DNA of 34,106 nt, from assembly GCF_934424005.1 (NCBI RefSeq), contig NZ_CAKRXI010000034.1, positions 1-34,106 of the forward strand, in the 5' to 3' direction. The notes beneath the pieces are model-generated. The model was not told where the DNA came from and did no database searches. It saw only the letters and a program-made list of their open reading frames with translations. Source of the DNA: an uncultured Blautia sp. (GTDB lineage Bacteria; Bacillota; Clostridia; Lachnospirales; Lachnospiraceae). Below, one piece after another: positions 7,836-17,000 of the stretch (position 1 is the first letter of the stretch; every line of letters begins with the position of its first letter). The translations under genes were made by a program, and so were the position numbers.

Positions 7836-8564
7836 ATGAAACGATCAGAATTAAATTCCATAATTGAAGATACTATCAAATTTATGGAAGATAAGGGATT
7901 GCCTCTTCCACCATTCGCATATTGGGGTGTTCCGGAATGGAAAGCGGCTGGCATAGAGAACGAAGAGATCGTAGAAAATATGCTCGGATGGGATATCACA
8001 GATTTCGGAAGTGGCGATTTTGAAAAGATTGGTCTTACAATCTTTACATTCAGAAACGGAAACTTCTATAAGAAAGATAAATATCCGAAGCCATACGCAG
8101 AAAAACTTCTTCTTGTAGGTGATGGACAGATTCTTCCATACCATTATCACTGGAGCAAAATGGAAGACATCATCAACAGAGGCGGTGGTAATCTTGCAAT
8201 TACCCTGTACAACTGTACAGAAGAAGATTTCAAAGATGTAGAGGGCGGAAGAGCTGGAAAACCAGGTACTTTTGCAGATACACCGGTTACTGTAAGTGTA
8301 GACGGATGTAATGTAACGGTTCCGGCAGGCGGACAGATCATCCTGAAACCAGGACAGAGTATTACACTGAAACCGGGCCAGTATCATACATGGCAGGGTG
8401 TTCCGGGAACAGGAAAGGTTATGCTGTTTGAAGTATCAACCTGTAACGATGACACGATTGACAATCGTTTCCATACCGCAGGCGGAAGAATACCGGAAAT
8501 TGAAGAAGATGAAGAAGCAAAATATCTGATTTTTGCTGATTACAAAGACTATGTAAATTTTTAA
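7836..8564 (+). CDS. D-lyxose/D-mannose family sugar isomerase (cupin)
   Basis: The 242-residue cytoplasmic protein belongs to the cupin D-lyxose ketol-isomerases, which interconvert D-lyxose and D-xylulose and often also D-mannose and D-fructose using a divalent metal. Metal ligands are visible as His103 and His105 in PYHYHW, Glu110 in KMEDI, and His184 in GQYHTWQG. The conserved RGGGN and PGQSITLKPGQYHTWQG blocks are present. There is no signal peptide. It is the first gene of an operon with an RbsB/RbsA/RbsC-type importer, so the imported sugar is probably an aldopentose or aldohexose isomerised here. No kinase for the product is encoded nearby. The true substrate cannot be read from sequence. 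Confidence 0.93.
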   Translation: MKRSELNSIIEDTIKFMEDKGLPLPPFAYWGVPEWKAAGIENEEIVENMLGWDITDFGSGDFEKIGLTIFTFRNGNFYKKDKYPKPYAEKLLLVGDGQILPYHYHWSKMEDIINRGGGNLAITLYNCTEEDFKDVEGGRAGKPGTFADTPVTVSVDGCNVTVPAGGQIILKPGQSITLKPGQYHTWQGVPGTGKVMLFEVSTCNDDTIDNRFHTAGGRIPEIEEDEEAKYLIFADYKDYVNF

Positions 8565-8587
8565 AAAAGAAGGAATGTGTATTTTAT

Positions 8588-8602
8588 CCGGCAGGGGGCC
8601 GG
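8588..8602 (+). promoter_or_regulatory. Small CCGGC/GCCGG hairpin before the binding-protein gene
   Basis: CCGGC, loop AGGGG, then GCCGG lies in the 73-base gap between the isomerase and binding-protein genes, with no U tract after it. It may be a 5' stabilising element on a processed transcript for the abundant binding protein. This is speculative. Confidence 0.3.
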
Positions 8603-8637
8603 TGAAATAATAAAAAACGAAACGGAGGGTTTTTACA

Positions 8638-9717
8638 ATGAAAAAGAGACTCGCGCTCATTATGGCAACAGCAATGATCGCTTCTGCACTGTCCGGAACA
8701 GTTGCATTTGCGAGCGAAGCAGACGACACAGCAGCTGCAGCAGAAGAAACAAAGGATGATGCAGCCGGCGGCGATACCATGACAATGGACGAAGTTAAGG
8801 CAGCTGTTCAGGCAGCTGATGTTCCTTCAGATCTCAAACTTGGCTATGTTTGTATGAACCTTGCAAACCCATGGTTTGTACAGGTAGTTGAAGGCTTCGA
8901 AGCTGCATGTGAAGAAATGGGACTGGAAAAACCATTGACCGTAGACTCTCAGTATAACGTAGATAAACAGGTATCTGACGTTGAGACAATGGTAAACGAT
9001 GAATATGATGCGATCATGATCTCCCCAATCGACCAGAACGCACTGACAGATGTTGTTACAAAAGCAAACGATGCTGGTATCGTTACAAGCTGTGCAGCAC
9101 AGAGTGTTGATATCGTTGATTTCCGTTATATCGTAGAAGAATACAGCTATGGCCAGGCAATTGGACAGAACGCTGCAAACTGGATCAACGAAAACCTTGC
9201 TGATGAAGATGAAGTACAGGTTTGTATCATTTCCCAGGATAACGTAGAAGACGTTATCGCACGTGGTGATGGTGTTCAGGATACTCTTGAAAAAGAATGC
9301 CCGAACGTTAACGTAGTAACCCGTCAGGCTGGTGATACTCCTGAAGGCGGACTTGAAATCGTAGAGAGTGCACTTGCAGCATATCCGGATCTTAAAGTGG
9401 TAGTTGCTACAAACGACAGTGGCGGAATCGGCGGATATCAGGCACTTGTAAACGCTGGTTACACAGGATCTGACCCTGTAGCAGTATTCTCCGGTGATGC
9501 AACAGACGAAGCTCTGAACGACATGCTTCAGGATGATACTATTTACAGAGGAACTGTAGACCTTGCTCCATATGCTTGCGGATATGAATCTGCATATCAG
9601 TTAGTATACTATTGCATAAACGGAAAACCGGCAGAAACCAAGACTCAGGGATTCACACCTGTAATGGTTCCGCTTGCAGATTTACTTGATGGCACATACG
9701 CTTACGATCCTAAATAG
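8638..9717 (+). CDS. Sugar ABC transporter substrate-binding protein, RbsB-like (Peripla_BP_4)
   Basis: A 359-residue exported protein that should capture the sugar for the importer encoded next. The N-terminus has basic residues, a hydrophobic core and an AFA-SE cleavage site near residue 25. There is no lipobox cysteine: the usual place reads LSGT, so lipid anchoring is not predicted. An Ala/Asp/Glu-rich linker (26-65) precedes the type I periplasmic-binding fold, seen in LGYVCMNLANPWF, IMISPIDQNAL, VVVATNDSGGIGGYQAL and the FSGDATDEAL segment. CGGAGGG provides the ribosome site. A strong hairpin follows the gene. The ligand is unknown; the isomerase context suggests a monosaccharide. Confidence 0.93.
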   Translation: MKKRLALIMATAMIASALSGTVAFASEADDTAAAAEETKDDAAGGDTMTMDEVKAAVQAADVPSDLKLGYVCMNLANPWFVQVVEGFEAACEEMGLEKPLTVDSQYNVDKQVSDVETMVNDEYDAIMISPIDQNALTDVVTKANDAGIVTSCAAQSVDIVDFRYIVEEYSYGQAIGQNAANWINENLADEDEVQVCIISQDNVEDVIARGDGVQDTLEKECPNVNVVTRQAGDTPEGGLEIVESALAAYPDLKVVVATNDSGGIGGYQALVNAGYTGSDPVAVFSGDATDEALNDMLQDDTIYRGTVDLAPYACGYESAYQLVYYCINGKPAETKTQGFTPVMVPLADLLDGTYAYDPK

Positions 9718-9753
9718 AAGACATAATAAAGCGGCATAGCATCTACAAACAAA

Positions 9754-9784
9754 ACACCCCGTGGCTTGCTACGGGGTGTCTTTT
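9754..9784 (+). terminator. Intra-operon hairpin between binding protein and ATPase genes
   Basis: ACACCCCGT and ACGGGGTGT form a 9-pair GC-rich stem around an 8-base loop, followed by CTTTT. No promoter is evident in the 23 bases left before the ATPase gene, so this is probably a partial terminator or 3'-end stabiliser that gives more binding protein than ATPase and permease. Confidence 0.8.
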
Positions 9785-9807
9785 AATAAAGGGAATGGGG
9801 GTTTAAG

Positions 9808-11292
9808 ATGGACGACATTATCTTGAGAGTTAAGGATATATGTAAATATTATCCTGGCGTAAAAGCCCTGGACGGCGTGAACTTCGAGGTAAAGCGTGGA
9901 GAGGTACATGCCATTTGTGGGGAAAACGGGGCTGGAAAATCTACGTTTATTAAGATTCTGACAGGCGCCAATGAACCAACCAGTGGTACGATCGAATTTA
10001 ATGGAAAAGAATATGCAAAACTGACACCGAAGCAGTCTATGGAGCTTGGTATCAGCGTCATTTATCAGGAATTCAGTCTGATTCCATATCTTTCCGTAGC
10101 AGAAAATATCTTCTATGGAAGAGAAATCAAAAAAGGTATTATCAGAGATATTGCAGCCATGGAAAAACAGGCCAAAGAGCTCTGTAAGGAAATGGGTGTA
10201 GACATTGATGTACGTAAGAGAGTCTGTGACCTTGGTATTGCGTATCAGCAGATCGTTGAGATCCTGAAAGCGGTATCCAAAAAATCTGAGTTTATTATCA
10301 TGGATGAACCGACAGCTCCTCTTACTGTAAAAGAAACGGCAGTTTTCTTTAAGATTATCCAGAAATTAAAACAGGATCATGTAACCATTATTTTTATCTC
10401 ACATCGTCTTGAAGAGGTATTTGAAATATGTGACCGTGTAAGTGTATTCTGCGACGGTAAATATATCGTTTCCAAGGATGTACAGGATATTACCAAAAAA
10501 CAGCTGATCACATACATGGTAGGACGAGAACTTTCGGATGATTATCCGGAACCAAAGCGGAAAATTGGAGAAACACTTCTTAAAGTGGAACATCTTAAAA
10601 ATAAAAGAGTACACGATGTAAGTTTTGAACTGAAAAAAGGAGAAATTCTTGGATTTGGAGGTCTTGTAGGTGCAGGAAGAACTGAACTTGTAAGAGCAAT
10701 TTACGGAGCTGACCCAATTGAATCCGGAACAATTACTTTTAATGGTAAGAAATATTTGCCAAAGAGTCCGGCAGATGGCCTCGAGGCCGGAATCGGACTG
10801 ATTCCGGAGGACAGAAAGGCACAGGGCTGCGTGCTTTCTCTTACAATCAGAGAAAATATCGTGTACAGTATTCTGAAAAAAATCTCTAAAGTATCAGTGG
10901 TTCAGAAGAAACAGGAAAAAGAGATCGTTGACCAGTATATTAAAGACCTGAATGTCAAGACACCAAGTCCGGAACAGCTGGTAAAGAATCTTTCCGGTGG
11001 TAACCAGCAGAAAGTCGTGCTTGCAAAAGCACTTGCCACAAACTGTGAAATCCTTATCTTTGATGAACCGACCAGAGGTATTGATGTTGGTGCAAAACAG
11101 GAGATTTACAATCTTATGTGTAAGCTGGTTGAGGCAGGCAAGAGCATTATCATGATTAGTTCGGAAATGCCAGAGCTGATTGGAATGTCTGACCGTATCG
11201 TTGTAATGAGTAATGGTGAGAATGCCGGCGAACTTAGCAAAGGTGAATATGATCAGACACACCTTCTGGAAATGGCATCAAGCAAATTATGA
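9808..11292 (+). CDS. Sugar ABC transporter ATP-binding protein, RbsA/XylG/MglA type
   Basis: The 494-residue protein contains two fused ATPase domains, as in CUT2 sugar importers. Domain 1 has Walker A GENGAGKST (38-46) and Walker B FIIMDEPTA, but a degenerate signature LGIAYQQ. Domain 2 has a degenerate Walker A GLVGAGRTE, an intact signature LSGGNQQ (395-401) and Walker B ILIFDEPTRG. This asymmetry is normal for the family: only one composite site is expected to hydrolyse ATP well. GGGAATGGGGG precedes the ATG. It follows the intra-operon hairpin and is 21 bases from the permease gene. It would sit at the inner face of the membrane with the permease dimer. Confidence 0.95.
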   Translation: MDDIILRVKDICKYYPGVKALDGVNFEVKRGEVHAICGENGAGKSTFIKILTGANEPTSGTIEFNGKEYAKLTPKQSMELGISVIYQEFSLIPYLSVAENIFYGREIKKGIIRDIAAMEKQAKELCKEMGVDIDVRKRVCDLGIAYQQIVEILKAVSKKSEFIIMDEPTAPLTVKETAVFFKIIQKLKQDHVTIIFISHRLEEVFEICDRVSVFCDGKYIVSKDVQDITKKQLITYMVGRELSDDYPEPKRKIGETLLKVEHLKNKRVHDVSFELKKGEILGFGGLVGAGRTELVRAIYGADPIESGTITFNGKKYLPKSPADGLEAGIGLIPEDRKAQGCVLSLTIRENIVYSILKKISKVSVVQKKQEKEIVDQYIKDLNVKTPSPEQLVKNLSGGNQQKVVLAKALATNCEILIFDEPTRGIDVGAKQEIYNLMCKLVEAGKSIIMISSEMPELIGMSDRIVVMSNGENAGELSKGEYDQTHLLEMASSKL

Positions 11293-11313
11293 TATTGAAA
11301 GGGGATTTTTAAC

Positions 11314-12282
11314 ATGAAGAAGAATAAAAATGCGGTTCTTATATTATTGAATTATGGAATTGTTGTAGCATTACTGCTTATGATTGCAATCTTTTCATTT
11401 GCATCCAAGAACTTTTTCAGAACTTCCACAATGTTTACGATTCTGAAACAGGTTTCTATTACAGGTATTGTATGTATTGGTCAGACAATGGTTATGCTCA
11501 CTGGCGGTATTGACCTGTCGGTTGGTTCTGTTGCAGGTGTATCAGCTGTAACAGCAGCTATTTTCTTAAAGAGCTATAATCTTCCGATTCCTGTTACCTG
11601 TATCCTGGTACTCATTCTGTCACTGATTTATGGACTGATCAGTGGATTCTGTGTAACAAAATTAAATATGCCTCCTCTGATTGCAACATTAGGTGTACAG
11701 ACATCTCTCAGAGGTCTTGCATATATTGTTACAGGAGGTCTTCCTGTATATGGATTTACAAAAGCATTTGGTTCTTTTGCACAGGGAAGTATTGTAGGCA
11801 TTCCTAATCAGGTTATTCTGACAATTATTTTGTTTATTATCTTTATCTATGCATTAGCTAAGACAACATTAGGACGTTATCTGTATGGTGTTGGCGGTAA
11901 CGAAGAAGCATCTCGTCTTTCTGGTATCGGCGTAACAAAGATTAAGCTGATGGCATACGGACTCAGTGGATTCCTCGCCGGAATCGCTGGTCTGGTACTG
12001 TTATCAAGAACAAGCTCCGGACAGCCATCTGCAGGTTCCGGATATGAAATGGATGCAATCACAGCTGTAGTACTTGGTGGTGTATCTCTGAATGGTGGAG
12101 AAGGTAAATTACATATGGTTGTTATTGGTATGCTGATCATGGGTGTACTGACAACTGGTATGATCATGTGTGGTATCAACGATTATGTACAGCAGTTTGT
12201 AAAAGGTATCGTACTGATCCTTGCAGTTGCATACTCTGAAATCTCCAAAAAGATCAGAAGCAGAATGATCGTAACTGAATAA
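11314..12282 (+). CDS. Sugar ABC transporter permease, RbsC-like (BPD_transp_2)
   Basis: A 322-residue integral membrane protein with about eight to ten hydrophobic helices spread over its length. The conserved GQTMVMLTGGIDLSVGS segment near residues 52-68 is the signature of ribose/xylose-type permeases, as is the GGVSLNGGEG loop near 255-265. It would homodimerise to form the channel for the importer whose ATPase lies just upstream. GAAAGGGG precedes the ATG. A strong terminator follows. It is the last gene of the operon. Confidence 0.94.
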   Translation: MKKNKNAVLILLNYGIVVALLLMIAIFSFASKNFFRTSTMFTILKQVSITGIVCIGQTMVMLTGGIDLSVGSVAGVSAVTAAIFLKSYNLPIPVTCILVLILSLIYGLISGFCVTKLNMPPLIATLGVQTSLRGLAYIVTGGLPVYGFTKAFGSFAQGSIVGIPNQVILTIILFIIFIYALAKTTLGRYLYGVGGNEEASRLSGIGVTKIKLMAYGLSGFLAGIAGLVLLSRTSSGQPSAGSGYEMDAITAVVLGGVSLNGGEGKLHMVVIGMLIMGVLTTGMIMCGINDYVQQFVKGIVLILAVAYSEISKKIRSRMIVTE

Positions 12283-12318
12283 GAAGTTAATCTTGTATAG
12301 TTTTATATGACTGAATAA

Positions 12319-12355
12319 AAATATCTCTGGCTGTGTGGTCAGAGATATTTTTTGT
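12319..12355 (+). terminator. Terminator of the isomerase/ABC operon
   Basis: AATATCTCTG, a ten-base loop, then CAGAGATATT and a run of T residues form a rho-independent terminator 37 bases after the permease stop codon. Confidence 0.92.
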
Positions 12356-12358
12356 TGA

Positions 12359-12388
12359 TTGACCTTAGTATAAAATACATGATAAAAT
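12359..12388 (+). promoter_or_regulatory. Possible promoter for the thioesterase-cvfB-dnaE operon
   Basis: TTGACC (12359-12364), an 18-base spacer and TAAAAT (12383-12388) are a plausible sigma-A promoter directly after the upstream terminator. A TATAAA at 12369-12374 is an alternative -10. The choice was made by eye. Confidence 0.4.
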
Positions 12389-12454
12389 AAAAAGTAAAGC
12401 AAAATTTTGCAGAGAACGAGTCGGTAGTTATAAATGAGGAAAGAGAGTGAATGC

Positions 12455-13174
12455 ATGGCATATAGTTTCAGTGGACGTGTCCGCTACAGTGAAATTGGAG
12501 AAAATGGATTATTGACACTGCCGGGAATCCTGAATTATTTTCAGGACTGCAGTACCTTTCAGTCAGAGGAAGTCGGACTTGGAATCGATATTCTGAAGGA
12601 ATGGAAACGTATCTGGGTATTGTCGGCATGGCAGGTGGTTGTAGATCGTTATCCATATATGGGAGAACGAATCAAAACATCTACCTGGGCATATGGATTC
12701 CGTGGATTTATGGGATTCCGTAATTTTACGATGGAAACAGAGGGCGGAGAACGTCTGGCGTATGCCAATACTTTCTGGACTTATATTGATGCGGAAAACG
12801 GACTGCCAGTCCGTCTGGAAGCGAAAGATACAGATGCTTACAGAGGAAAAGACGGGAAGATGGAATCGAAACTGGATATGGAATATGCACCGCGTAAAAT
12901 AGCACTTCCGGAAGATTATGAACAGCAGGATTCTTTTGCTGTGCAGAAACATCATCTGGATACGAACCATCATGTAAACAATTGCCAGTATGTACAGATG
13001 GCAATGGATTATCTGCCGGAAAATTTCAAGATACATCAGATGCGTGCGGAATATAAGCAGCAGGCGAGACTGAATGATGTGATCTGTCCGGCAAGAGCAG
13101 TAGATGAAAATAAAACAACAGTTCTTCTGAATGATCAGAAGGGTGAACCGTATGCAGTTGTTGAGTTTAAATAA
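12455..13174 (+). CDS. Acyl-ACP thioesterase
   Basis: The 239-residue protein resembles bacterial relatives of plant Fat thioesterases, which release fatty acids from acyl carrier protein. It has two hotdog halves: an N-terminal MAYSFSGRVRYSEIGENG strand region with the LPGILNYFQDCS helix, and a second half opening with DTNHHVNNCQYVQM, which carries the conserved Asn/His catalytic positions. The frame is open from an ATG at 12434, but that start lacks a Shine-Dalgarno; AGGAAAGAGAG sits 7 bases before the ATG at 12455, so I use that one. It is followed 15 bases later by cvfB and then dnaE. Thioesterases of this family are common in gut Clostridia, where they may adjust membrane lipid supply. 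Confidence 0.9.
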   Translation: MAYSFSGRVRYSEIGENGLLTLPGILNYFQDCSTFQSEEVGLGIDILKEWKRIWVLSAWQVVVDRYPYMGERIKTSTWAYGFRGFMGFRNFTMETEGGERLAYANTFWTYIDAENGLPVRLEAKDTDAYRGKDGKMESKLDMEYAPRKIALPEDYEQQDSFAVQKHHLDTNHHVNNCQYVQMAMDYLPENFKIHQMRAEYKQQARLNDVICPARAVDENKTTVLLNDQKGEPYAVVEFK

Positions 13175-13189
13175 AATTGGAGGAAAAAA

Positions 13190-14032
13190 ATGATCGAATT
13201 AGGAAAGAAACAGACATTACTGGTTGTGAAGTCCGTAGAGTTTGGCGTATATCTTGCAGAAGATATGAATGCAGATACAAAGCATCAGGTACTTTTGCCG
13301 GCCAAACAGGTTCCGGCAGGGACAAAAGCAGGAGATAAACTGGAAGTTTTTATTTATAAAGATTCTCAGGATCGTCTGATCGCGACAACAAATGAACCAC
13401 TTCTTATGGTGGGGCAAGCAGGACTTCTGAAAGTAAAACAGGTAACAAGAATCGGAGCATTTCTTGACTGGGGACTGGAAAAAGATCTTTTGCTTCCATA
13501 TCATGAGCAGACAACTCGTATCTTTGAGGGGCAGGAATGTCTGGTAGCTGTTTATGTGGACAAAAGCAGCCGTCTCTGTGCAACTATGAAAGTTTATCCT
13601 TACCTGTCCAAAGAAACACCTTATAAAGAAGGTGACCAGGTAAAAGGCCGTGTATACCAGATCAGCGAGAATTTTGGAGTATTTGTTGCAGTCGATAATA
13701 AATATTCTGCACTGATCCCTGCAAGAGAAGCAAAAGGTAAATATCGTCCTGGTACTGTTCTTGACCTGCGTGTGACCAGAGTCAAAGAAGATGGAAAGAT
13801 GGATGTCAGTGACCGTCAGGAAGCATATCTTCAGATCAACGAAGATGCGGAAAATGTTCTGGAGATCATCGAAGAATTTGCAGGAGTACTTCCTTTTGAT
13901 GACAAGGCTTCACCGGAAGTGATCCGCAGAGAATTCGGTTTAAGTAAAAATGCATTTAAGCGTGCAGTCGGACATCTTCTTAAAGAAGGAAAAATTCAGA
14001 TCAAAGACCGCAGGATCTATCTGGTGAAATAA
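13190..14032 (+). CDS. cvfB: S1-domain RNA-binding protein, CvfB/YitL family
   Basis: The 280-residue protein has the CvfB plan: tandem S1-like OB folds and a C-terminal winged helix. The first S1-like unit covers about 1-65. The second (about 70-140) includes VTRIGAFLDWGLEKDLLLP, and the third (about 145-210) contains VKGRVYQISENFGVFVAVD. The winged helix is at about 220-280 (EVIRREFGLSKNAFKRAVGHL). CvfB in Staphylococcus affects virulence gene expression through RNA; here a general RNA-binding regulatory role is likely. TTGGAGGAAAAA precedes the ATG. It lies between the thioesterase and dnaE genes with short gaps, indicating one operon. Confidence 0.92.
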   Translation: MIELGKKQTLLVVKSVEFGVYLAEDMNADTKHQVLLPAKQVPAGTKAGDKLEVFIYKDSQDRLIATTNEPLLMVGQAGLLKVKQVTRIGAFLDWGLEKDLLLPYHEQTTRIFEGQECLVAVYVDKSSRLCATMKVYPYLSKETPYKEGDQVKGRVYQISENFGVFVAVDNKYSALIPAREAKGKYRPGTVLDLRVTRVKEDGKMDVSDRQEAYLQINEDAENVLEIIEEFAGVLPFDDKASPEVIRREFGLSKNAFKRAVGHLLKEGKIQIKDRRIYLVK

Positions 14033-14050
14033 CAGGTAAAGGATGAGAGT

Positions 14051-17000
14051 ATGAACTTTACACATCTTCATGTCCATACAGAATACAGCCTTCTGGATGG
14101 TTCGAATAAAATAAAAGAATATGTGGACCGTGTCAAAGAACTTGGCATGGACAGTGCGGCTATTACGGACCATGGTGTGATGTACGGCGTGATCGATTTT
14201 TACCGTGCGGCAAGAGCTGCGGGAATCAATCCGATCCTGGGCTGTGAAGTTTATGTTGCGCCGGGATCCCGCTTTGACCGTGAAGCAGGAAGTGGAGAAG
14301 ACCGTTATTACCATCTGGTTCTTCTGGCAGAGAACAACCAGGGTTACAGCAATTTGATGAAGATCGTTTCCAAGGGATTTGTGGAAGGATTTTATTATAA
14401 ACCGCGTGTGGATCTGCAGCTTCTGGAGAAATATCATGAGGGAATCATTGCGTTGAGTGCGTGTCTTGCAGGTGAAGTGGCAAGATTCCTTACAAGAGGT
14501 ATGTATGAAGATGCAAAAGCAGCCGCACTTCGGTACCAGGATATTTTTGGAAAAGGAAATTTTTTCCTGGAATTACAGGATCATGGCATTCCGGAACAGC
14601 AGAATGTAAACCAGCAGCTTCTTAAGATGCATCGTGAGACTGGAATTGATCTGGTTGCAACAAATGACGTACATTATACCCTTGCAGAGGATGCCCAGCC
14701 ACATGATGTCCTGCTCTGCCTGCAGACCGGTAAGAAACTGGCAGATCAGGATCGTATGCGTTATGAGGGCGGTCAGTATTATGTGAAATCTCCGGAAGAG
14801 ATGGAACGTCTTTTTCCATATGCGACAGAAGCATTGGAAAATACGCATAAGATTGCACAGCGCTGTCATGTAGAGATTGAATTCGGTGTAACCAAGCTGC
14901 CGAAATTTGGCGTTCCGGAAGGATATACTTCCTGGGAGTACTTAAATGAGCTTTGCTTCAAAGGACTGGAAGAACGTTATCAGCCAGTGACCGAGGAACT
15001 GAAAGAGCGGCTGAATTATGAGCTGACGACGATCAAGAACATGGGATATGTTGATTATTTCCTGATCGTATGGGATTTTATCAAATATGCCCGTGATCAT
15101 GATATCATGGTCGGACCGGGACGTGGATCTGCAGCGGGAAGTCTGGTTGCGTATACACTGGGCATCACACAGCTTGATCCAATTCGTTATGATCTGCTGT
15201 TCGAGCGTTTCCTCAACCCGGAACGAGTATCCATGCCGGATATTGACGTTGACTTCTGCTTTGAACGAAGACAGGAAGTTATTGATTACGTCAGAAGAAA
15301 ATATGGCGATGACTGTGTCGTTCAGATCGTTACGTTTGGTACGCTGGCAGCACGAGGTGTTATCCGGGATGTCGGACGTGTGATGGATCTGCCTTATGCA
15401 CAGGTGGATACGATCGCCAAAATGATTCCACAGGAGCTGAATATCACGATTGACAAAGCTCTGCAGATGAATCCGGAATTTAAGAAGGTATATGAAGAGG
15501 ATAAAGAGATCCATGAACTGATCGATACAGCGAAACGTCTGGAAGGATTGCCGCGCCATACTTCTATGCATGCAGCAGGTGTTGTGATCAGTCAGAAGGA
15601 TGTTTCAGAATATGTGCCGCTTTCCAGAGCATCGGATGGTTCGATCGTTACCCAGTTTACAATGACAACTCTGGAAGAACTGGGACTTCTGAAAATGGAC
15701 TTTCTGGGACTTCGTACACTGACAGTTATCCAGAATGCGGTACATCTGGTAGAACAGGATACCGGTGTGAAGCTGGATATGCAGCATATCGATTATAATG
15801 ATAAAAAAGTCCTGGATTCTCTTGGAACAGGCCATTCAGATGGTGTGTTCCAGCTGGAAAGTGCAGGAATGAAGAACTTCATGAAGGAACTGAAACCACA
15901 GAGTCTGGAGGATGTGATCGCGGGAATTTCCCTGTATCGTCCGGGACCGATGGATTTTATTCCGCAGTATATCCGGGGAAAAAACCGCCCGGATACGATC
16001 AAATATGACTGTCCGCAGCTGGAGCCGATCCTGAAACCGACATATGGATGTATCGTATATCAGGAGCAGGTTATGCAGATCGTGCGTAATCTGGCAGGTT
16101 ATACACTTGGACGGAGTGATCTGGTTCGTCGTGCGATGTCCAAGAAAAAAGCAGCAGTCATGGAGAAAGAGCGCCAGAACTTTGTTTATGGAAACGAAGC
16201 GGAAGGCGTGCCGGGCTGTATTGCCAATGGAATTCCGGAGCAGACGGCAAACAAGATTTATGACGATATGATCGATTTTGCAAAATACGCATTTAATAAG
16301 TCTCATGCGGCAGCGTATGCTGTAGTTTCTTATCAGACGGCATTTCTGAAATATTATTATCCGGTCGAATTCATGGCTGCTCTTATGACATCTGTGATTG
16401 AAATGCCGATCAAAGTGGCAGAGTATATTCAGGTATGCAGGAAGATGAACATTAAGATCCTGCCGCCGGATGTGAACCGCGGAGCCTATGGATTTTCTGT
16501 GGATAATGGTGCAATCCGTTATGGACTTTCTGCAATCAAGAGTGTGGGAAGACCAGTGATCAATGCCCTGGTGGAAGAGAGGGAGGCAAACGGAGAATAT
16601 CGATCGCTGAAGGATTTTATCGAGAGACTGACCGGTACGGTAAATAAACGTGCGATTGAGAACTTTATCAAAGCCGGAGCACTGGATTGTCTGGAGGGAA
16701 ACCGCCGGCAGAAAATGGTTGTTTACAGTCAGATTGTGGACAGCATCGCGCAGGAGAAGAAGAATTCTTTTGCAGGACAGATGAGTCTGTTTGATCTGGT
16801 TGGTGAAGAAGATAAAAAAGATTATGAGATCCGGATGCCGGATGTGGAAGAATATGATAAGGATATGATCCTTGCCTTTGAAAAAGATGTTCTGGGTATC
16901 TATCTGAGTGGACATCCTCTGGAGAAATACCGGAATATTATGGAGAAGATGATCTCAGCGAGAACGATTGATTTCCAGCCGGACGATGAAACTGGTATTC

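Noticed and set aside
12563..13036. 157-codon minus-strand frame opposite the thioesterase gene
   Set aside because: Composition of a shadow frame and fully overlapped by a recognisable enzyme.
15836..16915. 359-codon minus-strand open frame inside dnaE
   Set aside because: Lies wholly within the polymerase core, has shadow-type composition (His, Cys, Ile rich) and no good ribosome site.
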